Below, one piece after another: positions 1 to 9,725 of a DNA stretch of 64,000 nucleotides. Numbering within the stretch: the stretch's first letter is position 1; the number at the start of each line of letters is the position of its first letter. This DNA is from Lepidostoma basale (Eukaryota > Arthropoda > Insecta > Trichoptera > Lepidostomatidae), in contig JAHDVF020001052.1 in assembly GCA_022606425.2 (NCBI GenBank), positions 186,001-250,000 on the forward strand, in the 5' to 3' direction. The position numbers were made by a program, and so were the translations under genes. The notes under the pieces are model-generated. The model did no database searches and was not told the origin of the DNA. It saw only the letters and a program-made list of their open reading frames with translations.

Positions 1-235
1 GTGGTGTTGAGGACATAGTAAGATGGGGATGAAGCAGAAGGCGTTTTTGAAGAGACCACGTGGACCGCATGGAGAATACAAAAATTGCAAAAATTGTTAA
101 AGATGATAACCCAAGCAGCAAGAGATTACCAGGAAGGTCGCCAAAGAGATGGTGAGATGGCTGGACATCATCATCCCAGGACAGCCCACCGCCATAAACA
201 GGTCATACGACCTAAACTAAGAAGAAGAAGATATT
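1..235 (+). mobile_element. LINE-A 3' end relic
   Basis: Degenerate 3' end of a non-LTR retrotransposon that continues off the left edge. It matches the later copy at 19632-20115 in order: a 'gatgggga' segment, a glycine/arginine-rich GRP-like stretch, then a 'catcccagga' block and a short (GAA)n tail at about 221-231. The open frame at 85-339 only partly follows the old reading frame and runs past the tail into unrelated AT-rich DNA, so it is not a gene. Confidence 0.65.
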
Positions 236-1257
236 ATATTTATCATTATCAAATATTTAACTCTTTTAACTCTTACTGTTATTTGAACTTAGTTATACTT
301 CGATTTCGATTCATAAGTCTGTATTGTAAATCCTTCTAATCATTATATTTGTGGAAGATTGTAATTGTCTATGTTTTATTGTATTGGTATTTTTTATAAA
401 CGTAAAATATTCGCTGTTTGTAACCTTTAATAAATAGATTAAAAAATATAGGATTCATCTCCACCACCTTAAAAACCATATAATAAATCAAAATTTATTT
501 ATCCAACAACTAAAAAATATTATAAATTTTACAAGTATAGCAACTTAACAGCACATCCAAACATAATATAAATATTTAAAAACGCAGTTGTCATCAAGAG
601 AGAGCGGGAGAGGAATACTCCGATTCTCTCCGAAAGTTATTCGAAATGCACACAATACGCATGCCTGAGAACGTTTCTGTATTATTTTAAAATTTGTTTT
701 GATTATTGTTGTATGAGTAGCGTAGAAAACAAAAGAATAACAATTTGGTGTTGTTAATTGTGAAAAGTTTAACGTTTGTGAAAAAGTTAAAACTTATAAT
801 TGATTACGATTGTAGAGTGAACCAAGTGTTTAATGGGTTGAAAATCTTTACTTCCGTGAATATTTCACGGGTTGCAACAAGTATATTTAATTAAATAAAA
901 AGTAAACAATTTTTCAAGTAAATTTGTAGAATTCATCACCTTATTCACTGCACGATATAGGAAGGCGTTTCATGAAATGTTACCGTTCCGCTCGTATAGT
1001 ATACTTCCAGATCTGTTTAGTATTACGATTGCACGTACCAGATGCCCAGATCTTAGCAGCATGAAACGGGTAGAATATATCTTATTTCATCTGCAGTATT
1101 GCTGATCAATACCGCCGAATATCTGTGTTTGACTGCCCTCAATAACATTTCGAAAACCAGAAAGTTAAGAAGTATTTTTGGATACTTTCATAAGACATAC
1201 TTTAACAAAGAAAATAATTTGAGATATATCGTTTCTTAGATACATTTAGACAATATT
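236..1257. other. No gene recognised; AT-rich, possible regulatory patch
   Basis: No coding pattern or known repeat was recognised. The part near 590-680 is purine-rich (repeated GA steps) and more GC-rich than its surroundings, which could be a low-copy regulatory sequence or an old repeat. The short inverted pair around 855-872 (cgtgaatatttcacgg) is a small palindrome. Confidence 0.4.
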
Positions 1258-1440
1258 ATGACCTTCATCGCAGAGTGCCAAGAGTTATGACCGCCATACC
1301 AAAGGTCCCAGGTTCCATTTCTGTCGATTATAGTGTGATTATAAAATTGTCTATGGTCTGGACATGATGAATTCATGTGACAACAAAATGGTGATAGTTT
1401 AACTAGCTATCACATGTCCAGAGAATTAATATTATAGCAA
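1258..1440 (+). mobile_element. SINE-1 copy (tRNA-derived), diverged
   Basis: Aligns by eye along its length with the better SINE-1 copies at 24298-24526 and 33945-34173 but lies on the plus strand. It starts with 'gaccttcatcgcagagtg' (A-box region), has a decayed B box in 'aggtcccaggttcc', then the SINE body with 'tggtctgg' and 'atcacatgtcc', ending in 'attatagc'. Several substitutions in both promoter boxes suggest an old, inactive copy. Confidence 0.7.
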
Positions 1441-1535
1441 AAAAAATAAAATAATTGTATACAGTAAAAAATTGAATATGCTTTTGCCTTGCATATAAAG
1501 ACACCTTATTTTGATAGATTGTTTTAGCGGTGGGC

Positions 1536-1690
1536 TATATGATATATCAACATTATTAACTGTTTTTGGAACACTGTTATAATATCAACCAATATTGGAG
1601 TCATCAGGTTGTTTGTATTACCAGCTATCGCGACAATCGCTTAGAATTTAAATAAATAGGTTGTGATATTATAACAGTGTTCCAAATTAA
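1536..1690. repeat. Inverted repeat, 27-bp arms (PalI)
   Basis: Arms at about 1563-1590 and 1660-1687 (tttggaacactgttataata and its complement) enclose about 70 bp. Part of the left arm and its flank reappears at 3927-3985, so this is a small dispersed palindromic family rather than a unique hairpin. Confidence 0.7.
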
Positions 1691-2260
1691 AATAAAATAA
1701 TGAAAGTGTCATGGAAAATTAATGAAAACAGAATGGTGAAGAAAGTACACGTAAACGGCATGAAAGGAACTAGAAATAGTGGAAGATCAAGGAAAACGTG
1801 TCACGACCAAATCAATCAAATATTAAATTTTGGTCATGCAAGGCAGTGCTCCGCAATATTTTCTCACCTACGGCACACCACAAGTTCTTCCTAGAATATT
1901 GCGGCACATCAAAAGCTAAAATCTAGACGTGGGCGTTTATCAGCTCAGAAGACGTTGGTAACCTTTTTTTAAAAATCTTTTTTAGATTATCAGCTACTTC
2001 CGGCCAGTAGAAATCGGTGGCGACCTTTTTTCTAGCTCATTCGGGAAAATCGAATGTCCGATTTTTCTTCCGCACACCACAGCGGCACACCTGCATCCGG
2101 CTCATGGCATACCCGTGTGCCACGGCACACCGGTTGCGAAGCACTAATGTAAGGAGTCGGAAAAATTGACGTATGTGCATGAGACGATGTATTAATACAG
2201 AAGAAGCGATAGAAGTATATCAGGGCAGAACAATGTGGCGGTCCATTATTTCTGTCTAGT
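1691..2260 (+). mobile_element. LINE-T fragment, split by a hAT-type insert
   Basis: C-terminal coding remnant of the LINE-T family. Before the insert it encodes a residue run like MVKKVHVNGMKGTRN followed by a GRSRKT motif, matching the GRPRKTWH motif of other copies. After the insert the frame resumes at 'gtaaggagtcgg'. The copy lacks the (GTTA)n tail and ends near the 'ctgtct' that precedes the tail elsewhere. The open frame at 1700-1894 runs into the insert and is not a real protein. Confidence 0.8.
1844..2146. mobile_element. Non-autonomous hAT-type MITE with 8-bp TSD
   Basis: A 303-bp block interrupts LINE-T. It begins CAGTGCTCCGCAA and ends TTGCGAAGCACTA, giving terminal inverted repeats of about 12 bp with one mismatch. 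It is flanked by 8-bp target duplications, atgcaagg at 1836-1843 and atgtaagg at 2147-2154 (one mismatch). An 8-bp duplication with CAGTG-like ends is the hAT signature. There is no coding capacity, so movement would have needed a transposase from elsewhere. Confidence 0.85.
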
Positions 2261-2289
2261 ATGAATTATTTTAACTTTTCTGATTCATG

Positions 2290-2720
2290 ATATAAGATTA
2301 CTTATGGTATTGAGACAGTCACAATGTCACAAAAAAGTGCCAACAAGCTAAGAGTTACTCAGAAAGCAATGGAGAGAGCCATGTTCGGTATTTGTTTACG
2401 GGACAGACTCAGAAATGAGGACAAAAGAGTCAGGATAAAGGTTTCCGATGTTATCAAGATGGCCGCAACCTTCAAGTGGCGATGGGCGGGACATGTCGCT
2501 CGCAATCCAGATGGAAAGTGGACAAGGCGACTGCTGTGCTGGTGGCCAAGGACGGCAAAGCGTGGAGTTGGGCGCCCACAGTTGCGTTGGCGCGACAATG
2601 TCCGGAGAAGTGCGGGAAGTGCCTGGATGCGGATCGCTCAGGATAGAAGAGAATGGAAAATGCGAGAGAAGGCTCTCGTCCAGGAGTGGACGGTCAATAC
2701 AGGCTGAAGAAGAAGAATAT
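2290..2720 (+). pseudogene. LINE-B (RTE-like) reverse transcriptase C-terminus and tail
   Basis: An open frame from about 2290 to 2707 encodes the region after the polymerase domain of an RTE-like LINE. Visible markers are AMERAMFGICLRDRLRN, then WRWAGHVAR, then RGVGRPQLRWRD, and AQDRREWK near the end. In full-length elements this follows the RT thumb; here everything upstream is missing (5' truncation). The stop is followed by a (GAA)n tail at about 2704-2716. The frame is open along its length, so this insertion is fairly young. The RTE assignment rests on recalled family motifs, not an alignment. Confidence 0.8.
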
Positions 2721-3254
2721 ATAAGATACTCTTGTAATCGTATAAATAATTTTTGTCGTTTCTAATTGCTATAGTTGATGAAAGGGCGTCGCTGCGCCCT
2801 ATAACAGCCTCGGGTGAGCGGTGGGTACCTCTTTTATGTCTCTATGTTTCTATGTCGTTTATATTTTTATTAAACCTCGTAATGAAAGTTGAGAGAAATT
2901 ATTGACCGATAGTCATATCTCAGACGTTTAAATGAATGTTCATATTCCACTATAGTTAGTGCCACGATTCGAAACATTAAGTACCGGCGGCGGCGGTGAA
3001 ATGTGCTTCTACAGTAGTCGCCAAGCATGAAAGTCGAGTGGAGTGTAATCAGCTGAAACTCCCTCATAAATTTTCGCGGTAATCGTGTGACAGAGAGCCC
3101 GCCCGTAGGTCAAAACGGATTGTTCGCACGCAACCAACTCCTGCCAAATACGTATCGCCTCAAGATTAGTTTCGGGCGAACTAACAAGCTTAAAATTTCT
3201 CGGAAAGTCACTTTTTTTTAGTACAAAATGAAAAACACGGCATTGTTTAAGGCT
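2721..3254. other. Non-coding stretch with GC-rich patches
   Basis: No gene or repeat recognised. It is more GC-rich than its surroundings, with a six-base-pair stem (AGGGCG and CGCCCT) at 2786-2803, a (CGG)n-like patch near 2983-2997 and sequence near 3080-3180 that does not recur in the window. Candidate low-copy conserved or regulatory DNA. Confidence 0.35.
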
Positions 3255-3845
3255 TAGTATTATATAAATCAGAGAATAATCAAATGCTATGGGTGGTCTG
3301 TTTTATTGTATGGTTGTGAAACGTGGACATTAAAAGTCAACTTAGTGAACAGACTGGAAGCATTTGAAATGTGGCTCAATCGCCGAATGCTCAGAGTTCC
3401 CTGGACAGAACTTGCTTACCAATACCTAAGTGATTAGGAGTTACCAATACCCATATGAATGATCAAATGCTATGTGTGGTTTATTTTATTGTATAGATGT
3501 AAAACGTGGACCTTAAAAGTCAACTCAATAAACAGAATGGAAGTATTTGAAATGTGGCTCTATCGCCGAATGCTTAGAATTCCCTGGAGAGACATGGTTA
3601 CCGATACCGAAGTCCTGAGGCGAGCTAGAGTTGACAGGGAACTGTTATCAACTATCAAGGTTCGGGAGATTTCACATCTGGGTCAAATACTGCAAAGGGA
3701 AATGTACCACCTTCTCCAACTGATATTGGAGGAGAAAATTAAGGGACGCCGAGGGTCCGGTAGGAGACAGATGTCCTGGTTGCGAAACGCGAGGGAGTGG
3801 ACCGGCATTCGAAGTGTAGATTTCTTACGCAAGCCAGGCTTCTGA
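3255..3845 (+). pseudogene. LINE-C RT C-terminus, with internal partial duplication
   Basis: Two head-to-tail pieces of the same LINE-C coding segment. The first, about 3273-3430, carries a LLYGCETWTLK-like motif and a FEMWLNRRMLR-like motif. The second, 3455-3845, repeats this and continues through TDTEVLRRARVD, LLSTIKVRE, the GRRGSGRRQMSWLRN basic motif and REWTGIRS. The spacing between pieces is about 184 bp. The longer copy at 51742-52778 shows this region lies directly downstream of the YADD polymerase motif. Frame breaks and 5' truncation make it a relic. Confidence 0.8.
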
Positions 3846-3926
3846 GCTTCTATGGGAGTACCGCCACTGATTGACAGCTGTTGAGATTGAAGAATGATCA
3901 AATAGTCCATTGTTTTGGCCAAAACA

Positions 3927-3985
3927 CTATGATATTTCAACATTATTACTGTTAAAATTTAAAACACTGTTATAATATCACAATT
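3927..3985. repeat. PalI-related fragment
   Basis: Shares 'caacattattactg' and 'aacactgttataatatcac' with the inverted repeat at 1536-1690. Short, with no coding content. Confidence 0.5.
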
Positions 3986-4009
3986 TCTTTTTATTCACTG
4001 AGAAGATCG

Positions 4010-4448
4010 CGACAGCTGTTTCGCCAACCAAAGATGAGAGTAGAATAAATGCGGTAGAGATGAGGTCCCTAAGACGTATGTGTGGTAGAACGATGTACGA
4101 CAGAATCTCAAATGCTGATATTAGAAAGGAATCTTGAGCGAAAGAAGGAATTATGAACAAAATTTTGAAAGGGTCGCTGCGTTGGTTCGGCATATGGAGC
4201 GCATGGGTGAAAAAAGAATGGTTAAAAAAGTATACGTTAACGATGAAAATGGAGTACGGAGTCGAGGTAGACCGAGGAAAACATGGCATGACGAAATTAA
4301 TCAAATTTTAAAGGTTGGACATGTTAGAAGCCGGATAAATCGACGTGCGTGTGTGACTCGCTGTATGAATGTGTAGGAATCTAGAGAGGTATGTCAAGAT
4401 AGAGTAATGTAGCGGTTCATTCTCTCTGCCTACGAAACGGCGTAATGG
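4010..4448 (+). pseudogene. LINE-T C-terminal fragment
   Basis: Encodes, with frameshifts, the LINE-T sequence of motifs: RINAVEMRSLRRMCG-like, then LRWFGHMERMGE-like, MVKKVYVND, GRPRKTWHDEINQIL and CMNV near the end. The open frame at 4134-4376 covers only part. The 3' end is the family's 'cggcgtaatgg', but the usual (GTTA)n tail is replaced by a (TG)n run. Confidence 0.8.

Positions 4449-4449
<1 letters not shown>

Positions 4450-4501
<52 letters not shown>
4450..4501. repeat. (TG)n microsatellite
   Basis: About 26 uninterrupted TG units directly after a LINE-T 3' end, at the position normally held by the (GTTA)n tail. A tail expansion or replacement is a reasonable inference. Confidence 0.95.
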
Positions 4502-4504
<3 letters not shown>

Positions 4505-4888
4505 CTAATTAAGCTACAATACTCGTACTATTGAAATCGGTTAGCTTTTCTTTTAGCTGAGCTATTAATTGTATAGGTAAACAAAGGTTTCACTATACAA
4601 TGTTCGATAAAAGATTAAGTACTCTAGCGGCCTAGCTACCAAATTCTTTACAGAATATTTACCTTAAAATAATCATTCTTTCACAGAATGTCGAGGGCTC
4701 TCCCCTCTCTCACCTTTAAAAATACGAAAGAATTTTGAAAGCAGAACAGATTAGAAAATTTCTGTCCTTCAAATCTTGGAAGGCAGAAGCTAAAGCAGGA
4801 CCGGTAACATCGTAAATTCATTACATCGTTAAGAACGGGGAGCAGCATAAAAAATGCTATTGTTTCTATTGTTAAAATAAATAAATTA
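4502..4888. other. No gene recognised
   Basis: AT-rich sequence without motifs I can name. A slightly GC-richer patch lies near 4690-4815. Confidence 0.4.
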
Positions 4889-5215
4889 TTTTTTAAGGAT
4901 TAATTGTATCTCAATAGAGACGAAAATGTAAATTATTTGGAAACAGAATATGGTAGTCGAGGCATTTACAGGACTTATGACCTGTCATTGGCTAGGTTAA
5001 GCGATCACTTTATGTTAACAACATTCCCCATTACGCCCTTCTTACGACACCACATTTGACAAATTTTTGGAACTCGTATATATGCTACTATTTTTAATAA
5101 CTTCACATTGTTGTACACTAGCAACATCTATTAAGACAACTTGTAAGCATTAAGCAGGAAATCTTTATTTATGCAATGTGAAAGGCTTTTACGAAATTAT
5201 CACATTGCTACATAA
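4889..5215 (-). repeat. PalF unit, single orientation
   Basis: Shares with the other PalF copies the 'gtatctcaatagagacga' start, 'cttatgacctgtcattgg', the 'caacattcccca' block and 'acaaatttttggaac'. This copy is not palindromic, so PalF units exist both singly and as inverted dimers. Confidence 0.75.
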
Positions 5216-5292
5216 CTCCAGGCGTTAAATAAATTATTGACACATTTTTTGTGTTAACATCACTTAACCTTATTCCGTAATATCAGTCGGTT

Positions 5293-5480
5293 GTTCTTCT
5301 TCTTCACAGTCGTATTCCTCATGGCTGAGGGTCGTGTCCATCTTGTATACCACTGACCATTGCACGCCATGCGCTCTTGTCACCCATCAGTCTCCAGGCT
5401 GCAGCTAATGAGAGACTCACTGGTCGTCCTTGTAGTCGCTTTCCTTCCACTTTGCCCATGATGATGAATGAGCCAGTAGT
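5293..5480 (-). pseudogene. LINE 3' end relic with GAA tail
   Basis: On the minus strand it encodes a MGKVEGKRLQGRPVS-like basic motif, then DKSAWRAMV and QDGHDP, followed by a stop and (GAA)n (seen as ttcttcttcttc at about 5296-5307 on the plus strand). This is the usual C-terminal pattern of several insect LINE lineages. 5' truncated. Confidence 0.65.
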
Positions 5481-6029
5481 TAAAAGAAATAAAATGAAGT
5501 GGCGTTAAAACAAAAAAAAATAAGTGGTTAATTTATTCATAAAAATATCATACCACAATTTAAATGCTTCATACAAAATTACAAATAAATAAAGATATTT
5601 TTTTAAATAATGTACTATTGGTGAACAAAATGTATCACTACACATACATTTATTATTGTTACAAATTCGGTGGTTGATCATCAAAAATTTTTTTTTTCAT
5701 AATGTTCAGTGATTTTTACGGTTATTCTTTGAACTATCGAAAAAAACAATTATATGTTTGATATTAAGGTAAAAGTAGAAGAGCGATATTTTATTAATTC
5801 AATTAAACTATGGTTAGTATTTCGCAATTACTATCAATATGACGAAATATGTATTTCTTCATATGAGATATTCCGTTATGCTAGAGAGGGTTCAGAAAAA
5901 AATCAGAGGTACCTCTACACAAGAGAGTATGGTAGGTATCCGTGTCTTTATCCCACGGTATTTATTTTAGGAATGGTCGGGACCAACAGTTTCAAAGCTT
6001 CAAAGATATGAAAATCTCATATTTTTTTT
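5481..6029. other. No supported gene
   Basis: AT-rich. An 85-codon open frame at 5754-6011 has no recognisable domain and a composition expected by chance in such DNA. Confidence 0.45.
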
Positions 6030-6400
6030 TAGATTAATCAGGGGATATTTCGAGAACTCGGCCGTGTTGGAGGATGTTGGACTTTTTGTCCCTCGACAGC
6101 GACAGCACAGAATGTTTTACCTACCAGCCGCCAGAACCAATCTGCCTCTGGTGATACCAGTGGGAAAAGCAATTCATCTGCCGAACGCTGTCTCCTCGGA
6201 GAGGTCTTTCATGTTATTAAAAGTACGGTAAGAAGACAAATACTCATGACATTGGAAAGTACCTTGTCTTCCTAATGTCTCATGCGTTCCTGGTACTATG
6301 TTGCATAAATATAATATTTTACCTGTACTCAACAGATGCCTTAAATATTTATGGTGTTTGTAATGTCTGTTGAGTTAATTAACTGATTTGATTTGATAAT
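6030..6400 (+). pseudogene. LINE-H C-terminus, 3' UTR and (TGATT)n tail
   Basis: An unannotated frame from about 6040 to 6230 encodes a LINE RT C-terminal segment (RQRQHRMFYLPAARTNLP, then GKAIHLPNA), ending at a stop near 6230. It is followed by a 3' UTR with 'cttcctaatgtc' and 'cgttcctggtacta', then an aactgatttgatttga tail near 6381-6397. Copies at 14210-19110 and 35463-35695 share both the coding end and the UTR, which is how the family was recognised. Confidence 0.75.
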
Positions 6401-7134
6401 ATGTTACAACACTTCTAGAAAATATACAATTCCTTGATATTAGATTTTTAATCTAGTGCTTCAAATGAATAAATAGATATACGCATACGAGTTCAGATAT
6501 AACATGATTAAAGTATTGTGTTTTGTTTGTGTTTTTTGGATGTTAATGGTTATACAATCTGCACCAGGTGCTTAAACGGGTGTTAGCCGGCCCTGGATAC
6601 AAAGCTCGAGGCTTAAGTTGTATTATTGTTTAATTGAAGAGATTTTTATGAAATTGTTAGGCTTAATTCGGCCCTCGCGACAGAGTACCTAATTAAATTA
6701 CTCGGACTGTTATGAAGTAATTTGGGGTTATTTATAACAGGAAAAGGCACTTATTTACAAAATAAATTAATCAAAATGAAGTATTTCCAGAATTATCATC
6801 AATCACCCCCACAACAAAATGTCCCCGACTCGAGATATTTGACTTTTAACGTACCAATTGGTTTTATTATTTTTGATTAAAACTTATTGGGATTAGTCAA
6901 ATTTCGTATAGATTATAATGATTATTGATTAACGTAATGGGCAGAGAGTAGTCAAACATCTGGAAGCAGTAAGTGATTAAATGTAGTTCCCACCCATAAC
7001 AATACACTACAAAAATCGATAGACTTGTTTCGCTTCATTGTGGTCTTAAAATAAAACACCTGACATTTTATATCAATATGTAAGTGCCTAATTACAATTA
7101 ATTTAAAAAAAAACAGTGGATAACGTGGAATCAA
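6401..7134. other. No gene recognised
   Basis: AT-rich DNA without repeat matches elsewhere in the window. The 96-codon minus-strand frame at 6952-7242 overlaps the following SINE-G and is not credible. Confidence 0.45.
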
Positions 7135-7470
7135 AAATTTAATATAAACAAATGTCCGGATCGTCCAGCTGACGACAAGTGCACCATCTAAAAGAACATT
7201 ATGTGCTAAATTATTTTTATTTGTTATTTTATTTTTTATCATTGTATTTTATATAATTTGTTTTAGATTTATTTTGTAGACGTTGGACGATCAAAGTGTG
7301 CGCGGGAGATGCCTATTGGTGGCGATGAGGTTCACAACCCATCACACCGCATCTCTCGCGGGGGCGAAAAGAGAAGGATGGAGTGCCGCATCGATAAGTG
7401 TGGCAGTCCATTCTTTCTGCCTACCCTCTCGAGGAGACGGCGCGATGGTTAGTTAGTTAGTTAGTTAGAC
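7135..7470 (+). mobile_element. SINE-G copy 1
   Basis: Short non-coding element. It starts near 'cgtccagctg', has an AT-rich 5' part, then 'gtgtgcgcgggagatgcc', 'ggcgatgaggttc' (B-box-like GGTTC), a complementary 'atctctcgcg', and a 3' segment (gtgtggcagtccattctttc onward) nearly identical to the last 55 bp of LINE-T. It ends in (GTTA)n at 7447-7470. The shared 3' end implies use of LINE-T reverse transcriptase. No convincing A box was found. Confidence 0.75.
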
Positions 7471-7569
7471 ATTTTATAGAGAATTGTACACAATGATCAC
7501 CGTTGCGTGATATTCGCACCATTATTTTTTTCCTTGTATACAACAGGTCGTTTGAGCCCAATTACTGTA

Positions 7570-8367
7570 ACTAACTAACTAACTAACCATCACGCCGTCT
7601 CCCCGGAGGAGTAGGCAGAAAGAATGGAACGCCAAACTATTCTGTCCTGACATACTTCTCTCGCTTCCTCTACATTCATACATCTTGTCATGCACGCACG
7701 TCGATTTCTCCGACTCCTCGCGTGACCGACATTTAATATTTGATTGATTCGATCGTGCCACATTTTCCTCGGTCTTCCTCTATTTCTAGCTCCGTTCACG
7801 TCGTTTACATATATACCTTCTTCACCATTCTGTATTCACTCATTCACTCCATGTTTCGTAACCATCTTTTTTTATTTATTTTAATAAGACTAACACCAAA
7901 GATTTAAATCAATGATATTTGAATGTATTTTACAATATTCAATGTGAGCAGAAAATAGCTCATTATTATGAAGAAGGAATCTGGTCATGTCCAGGCTCGA
8001 ACCCAAGTCCCCTTGATCAGAAGCCAAGCGTTCTATCCCCTAGACCACCACCCGATTAAACGACCTTAACGACCCTTTAATTATTTTGTTTATAACACTT
8101 TCTTTCGCACCGCAATCACTTCTTATACTTGCATTTGACACTATCATATAGGTTCAGATTTACCACACATTCGTCTTAGAGATCTCATTTCTACTGCATT
8201 TATTCTACTTTCATCGTTCTTTTGCTAGTTCCATGCTTCACTTCCATACATAAGGGTCGGCACAAGAACACCATTATGCACTGCCATCTTAGCTTTTTTG
8301 GATAGACTTTTGTTTGCGATGACAACATTAAGTGCACCATTTACTCTGTTGCCTGCCCCAATCCGTT
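7570..8367 (-). pseudogene. LINE-T copy inside SINE-1, itself split by SINE-2
   Basis: Reads on the minus strand. The (GTTA)n tail is at 7570-7587, then the coding C-terminus in pieces: a GRPRKMWHDRINQIL motif (7700-7790), and after the SINE-2 insert the upstream LRRMCG, WQKKDES-like and LMYGSEAWN-like motifs (8060-8340). Flanked by the perfect 12-bp target duplication ccaattactgta, the length expected for LINE target-primed reverse transcription. 5' truncated, with frameshifts. Confidence 0.85.
7869..8058 (-). mobile_element. SINE-2 (tRNA-derived) inside LINE-T
   Basis: On the minus strand it begins with a tRNA-like head: A box in 'tggtctaggggatag' (8033-8047) and B box 'gggttcgagcc' (7994-8004). 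It continues into a body ending in T/A-rich sequence. Diverged duplications aaccatctt (7860-7868) and aacgacctt (8059-8067) flank it. The head can be drawn with an anticodon-arm stem (cttgg/tcaag), but the body shows this is a SINE and not a tRNA gene. Confidence 0.85.
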
Positions 8368-8575
8368 CCAATTACTGTATACAATATATTTTAGCTATCA
8401 TATTGATTCTCGTGACATGTGATAGGTAGCCAATCTACACCAGACCAAAGACAGTGTGACAATCACACAGCCATCGCCGGAAATCTAACCCGAGACCTTC
8501 GGTATGAAGTCAGAGCTGCCACAAAGGTCGACTAATTTGAACTATTAAATTTAAGTAATAAATTAATTACAATAA

Positions 8576-8795
8576 TTGAATACATAAATAATACGAATGA
8601 AAACATCTGTTTTCTGGAAGTTTTATTATATTTTATGTGAATGACTTTATTATCCTGTATAAATTTTGATAATACGAGTACCTTCGACATGCAAAACATG
8701 TCATTCACACATAAAGTATACTCCTTACAAAAAACAGACGATTTCATTCGTATCAATTATTGTATATTGAGTTTTACATCATTGTTCAAGAAACC
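8576..8795. repeat. PalD palindrome
   Basis: Arms at about 8589-8620 (tacgaatgaaaacatctg) and 8724-8757 (its diverged complement), with the family's 'catgtcattc' in the right half. The flank 'gttttacatcattgttcaag' at 8771-8790 recurs beside other PalD copies. Confidence 0.75.
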
Positions 8796-8948
8796 ATAAT
8801 GACGAATTTTTATTAATTAAAACACTGTTTTTTCCGGAGAACGATATACTCATTCTCCCGATGATGAAGGTGTAAGTCTTCGAAACATTTCGAGAAAAAT
8901 AAACTCAAAGTGGAAAAAACAGTGTCGTAATTCATAAAAATTCGTAAA
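8796..8948. repeat. PalA palindrome, left arm partly deleted
   Basis: Begins with the family boundary 'ccataatgacgaattttt', then 'aacactgttttttcc', jumps to 'attctcccgatgatgaagg' and 'cttcgaaacattt', and ends with the complement of the boundary. The left arm lacks the segment with the GTTTCGAAGG motif present in complete copies. Confidence 0.8.
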
Positions 8949-8976
8949 TATCTTTTTTTTATATAATAATTAAAAA

Positions 8977-9473
8977 GCTAAGATGGCAGTGCACAATAGT
9001 GTTCTTGTGCCGACCCTTATGTATGGAAGTGAAGCATGGAACTGGCAAAAGAAGGATGAAAGTAGAATAAATGCAGTAGAAATGAGATCTCTAAGACGAA
9101 TGTGTGACTAATCTGTATATGATAGAGTGACAAATGCAAGTATAAGAAGTGAATGTGGTGCGAATGAAAGTGTTATGAACAAAATAAGGAAAGGGTCATT
9201 AAGATGGTTTGGACACATGGAAAGAATGAGTGAAGACAAAATGGTAAAGAAGGTATATGTAAACGGCATGAACGGAAAACGTGGCACGATCAAATCAATC
9301 AAATATTGAATGTCGGTCACGTGAGGAGTCGGAAAAATCGACGTGCGTGCATGACAAGATGTATGAATGTAGAGGAATCGAGAGACGTATGTCAGGACAG
9401 AACAGTGTGGCGTTCCATTCTTTCTGCCTACCCCTCCGGGTAGACGGCGTGATGGTAAGTTAGTTAGTTAGTT
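8977..9473 (+). pseudogene. LINE-T 3' fragment with TSD
   Basis: Encodes LINE-T C-terminal motifs: MAVHNSVLVPTLMYGSEAWN-like start, RINAVEMRSLRRMC, LRWFGHMERMSED, MVKKVYVNGMNG, then the basic motif region and CMNVEE. It ends in 'cggcgtgatgg' plus (GTTA)n at 9455-9473. Flanking attaaaaa at 8969-8976 and 9474-9481 is the target duplication. Stops and one short deletion break the frame. Confidence 0.85.
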
Positions 9474-9489
9474 ATTAAAAACAAACGTA

Positions 9490-9665
9490 TACTGTAAGAG
9501 AGCAAAATGCGAATGTACGAATCACGTTAGATCTAAAATGGCATATATAACTGAGATGAGAGCTGACACTATTGGATCAAACGTCTACAAAGAACCACAG
9601 AAATGAGGACTACAGAAATGATTCATCATGTAGCCGGAACGAAACTCGGATGCATCGTGAAAAAA
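9490..9665 (+). pseudogene. LINE-A relic
   Basis: Diverged copy of the segment at 19685-19810: 'agagcaaaatgcgaatgtac', 'gagagctgacacta' and 'acagaaatgaggac' appear in the same order. Too many changes to read a protein. Confidence 0.55.
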
Positions 9666-9725
9666 TAAGGAAAATGTCGAATATGTTGGGCGATAAGGAA
9701 CATAAAAAAGACCTTACTGGTGGAG

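Larger units (their letters stand above)
7535..8530 (-). mobile_element. SINE-1 copy split by LINE-T
   Basis: The outer element of a three-level nest. Its 3' end is at about 7535-7569 (caacaggtcgtttgagccc) and it resumes at 8380-8530 with 'tctcgtgacatgtgatagg', a decayed B box near 8488 and the A-box region near 8515. The 12-bp ccaattactgta duplicated at 7558-7569 and 8368-8379 marks where LINE-T entered. Confidence 0.8.

Noticed and set aside
2786..2803. Histone-type 3' stem-loop or terminator
   Set aside because: Stem and loop sequences do not match the histone consensus and no gene precedes it.
7447..7470. (GTTA)n runs as telomeric repeats
   Set aside because: Insect telomeres are usually TTAGG; these are 4-base units and always follow the same LINE-T or SINE-G 3' end.
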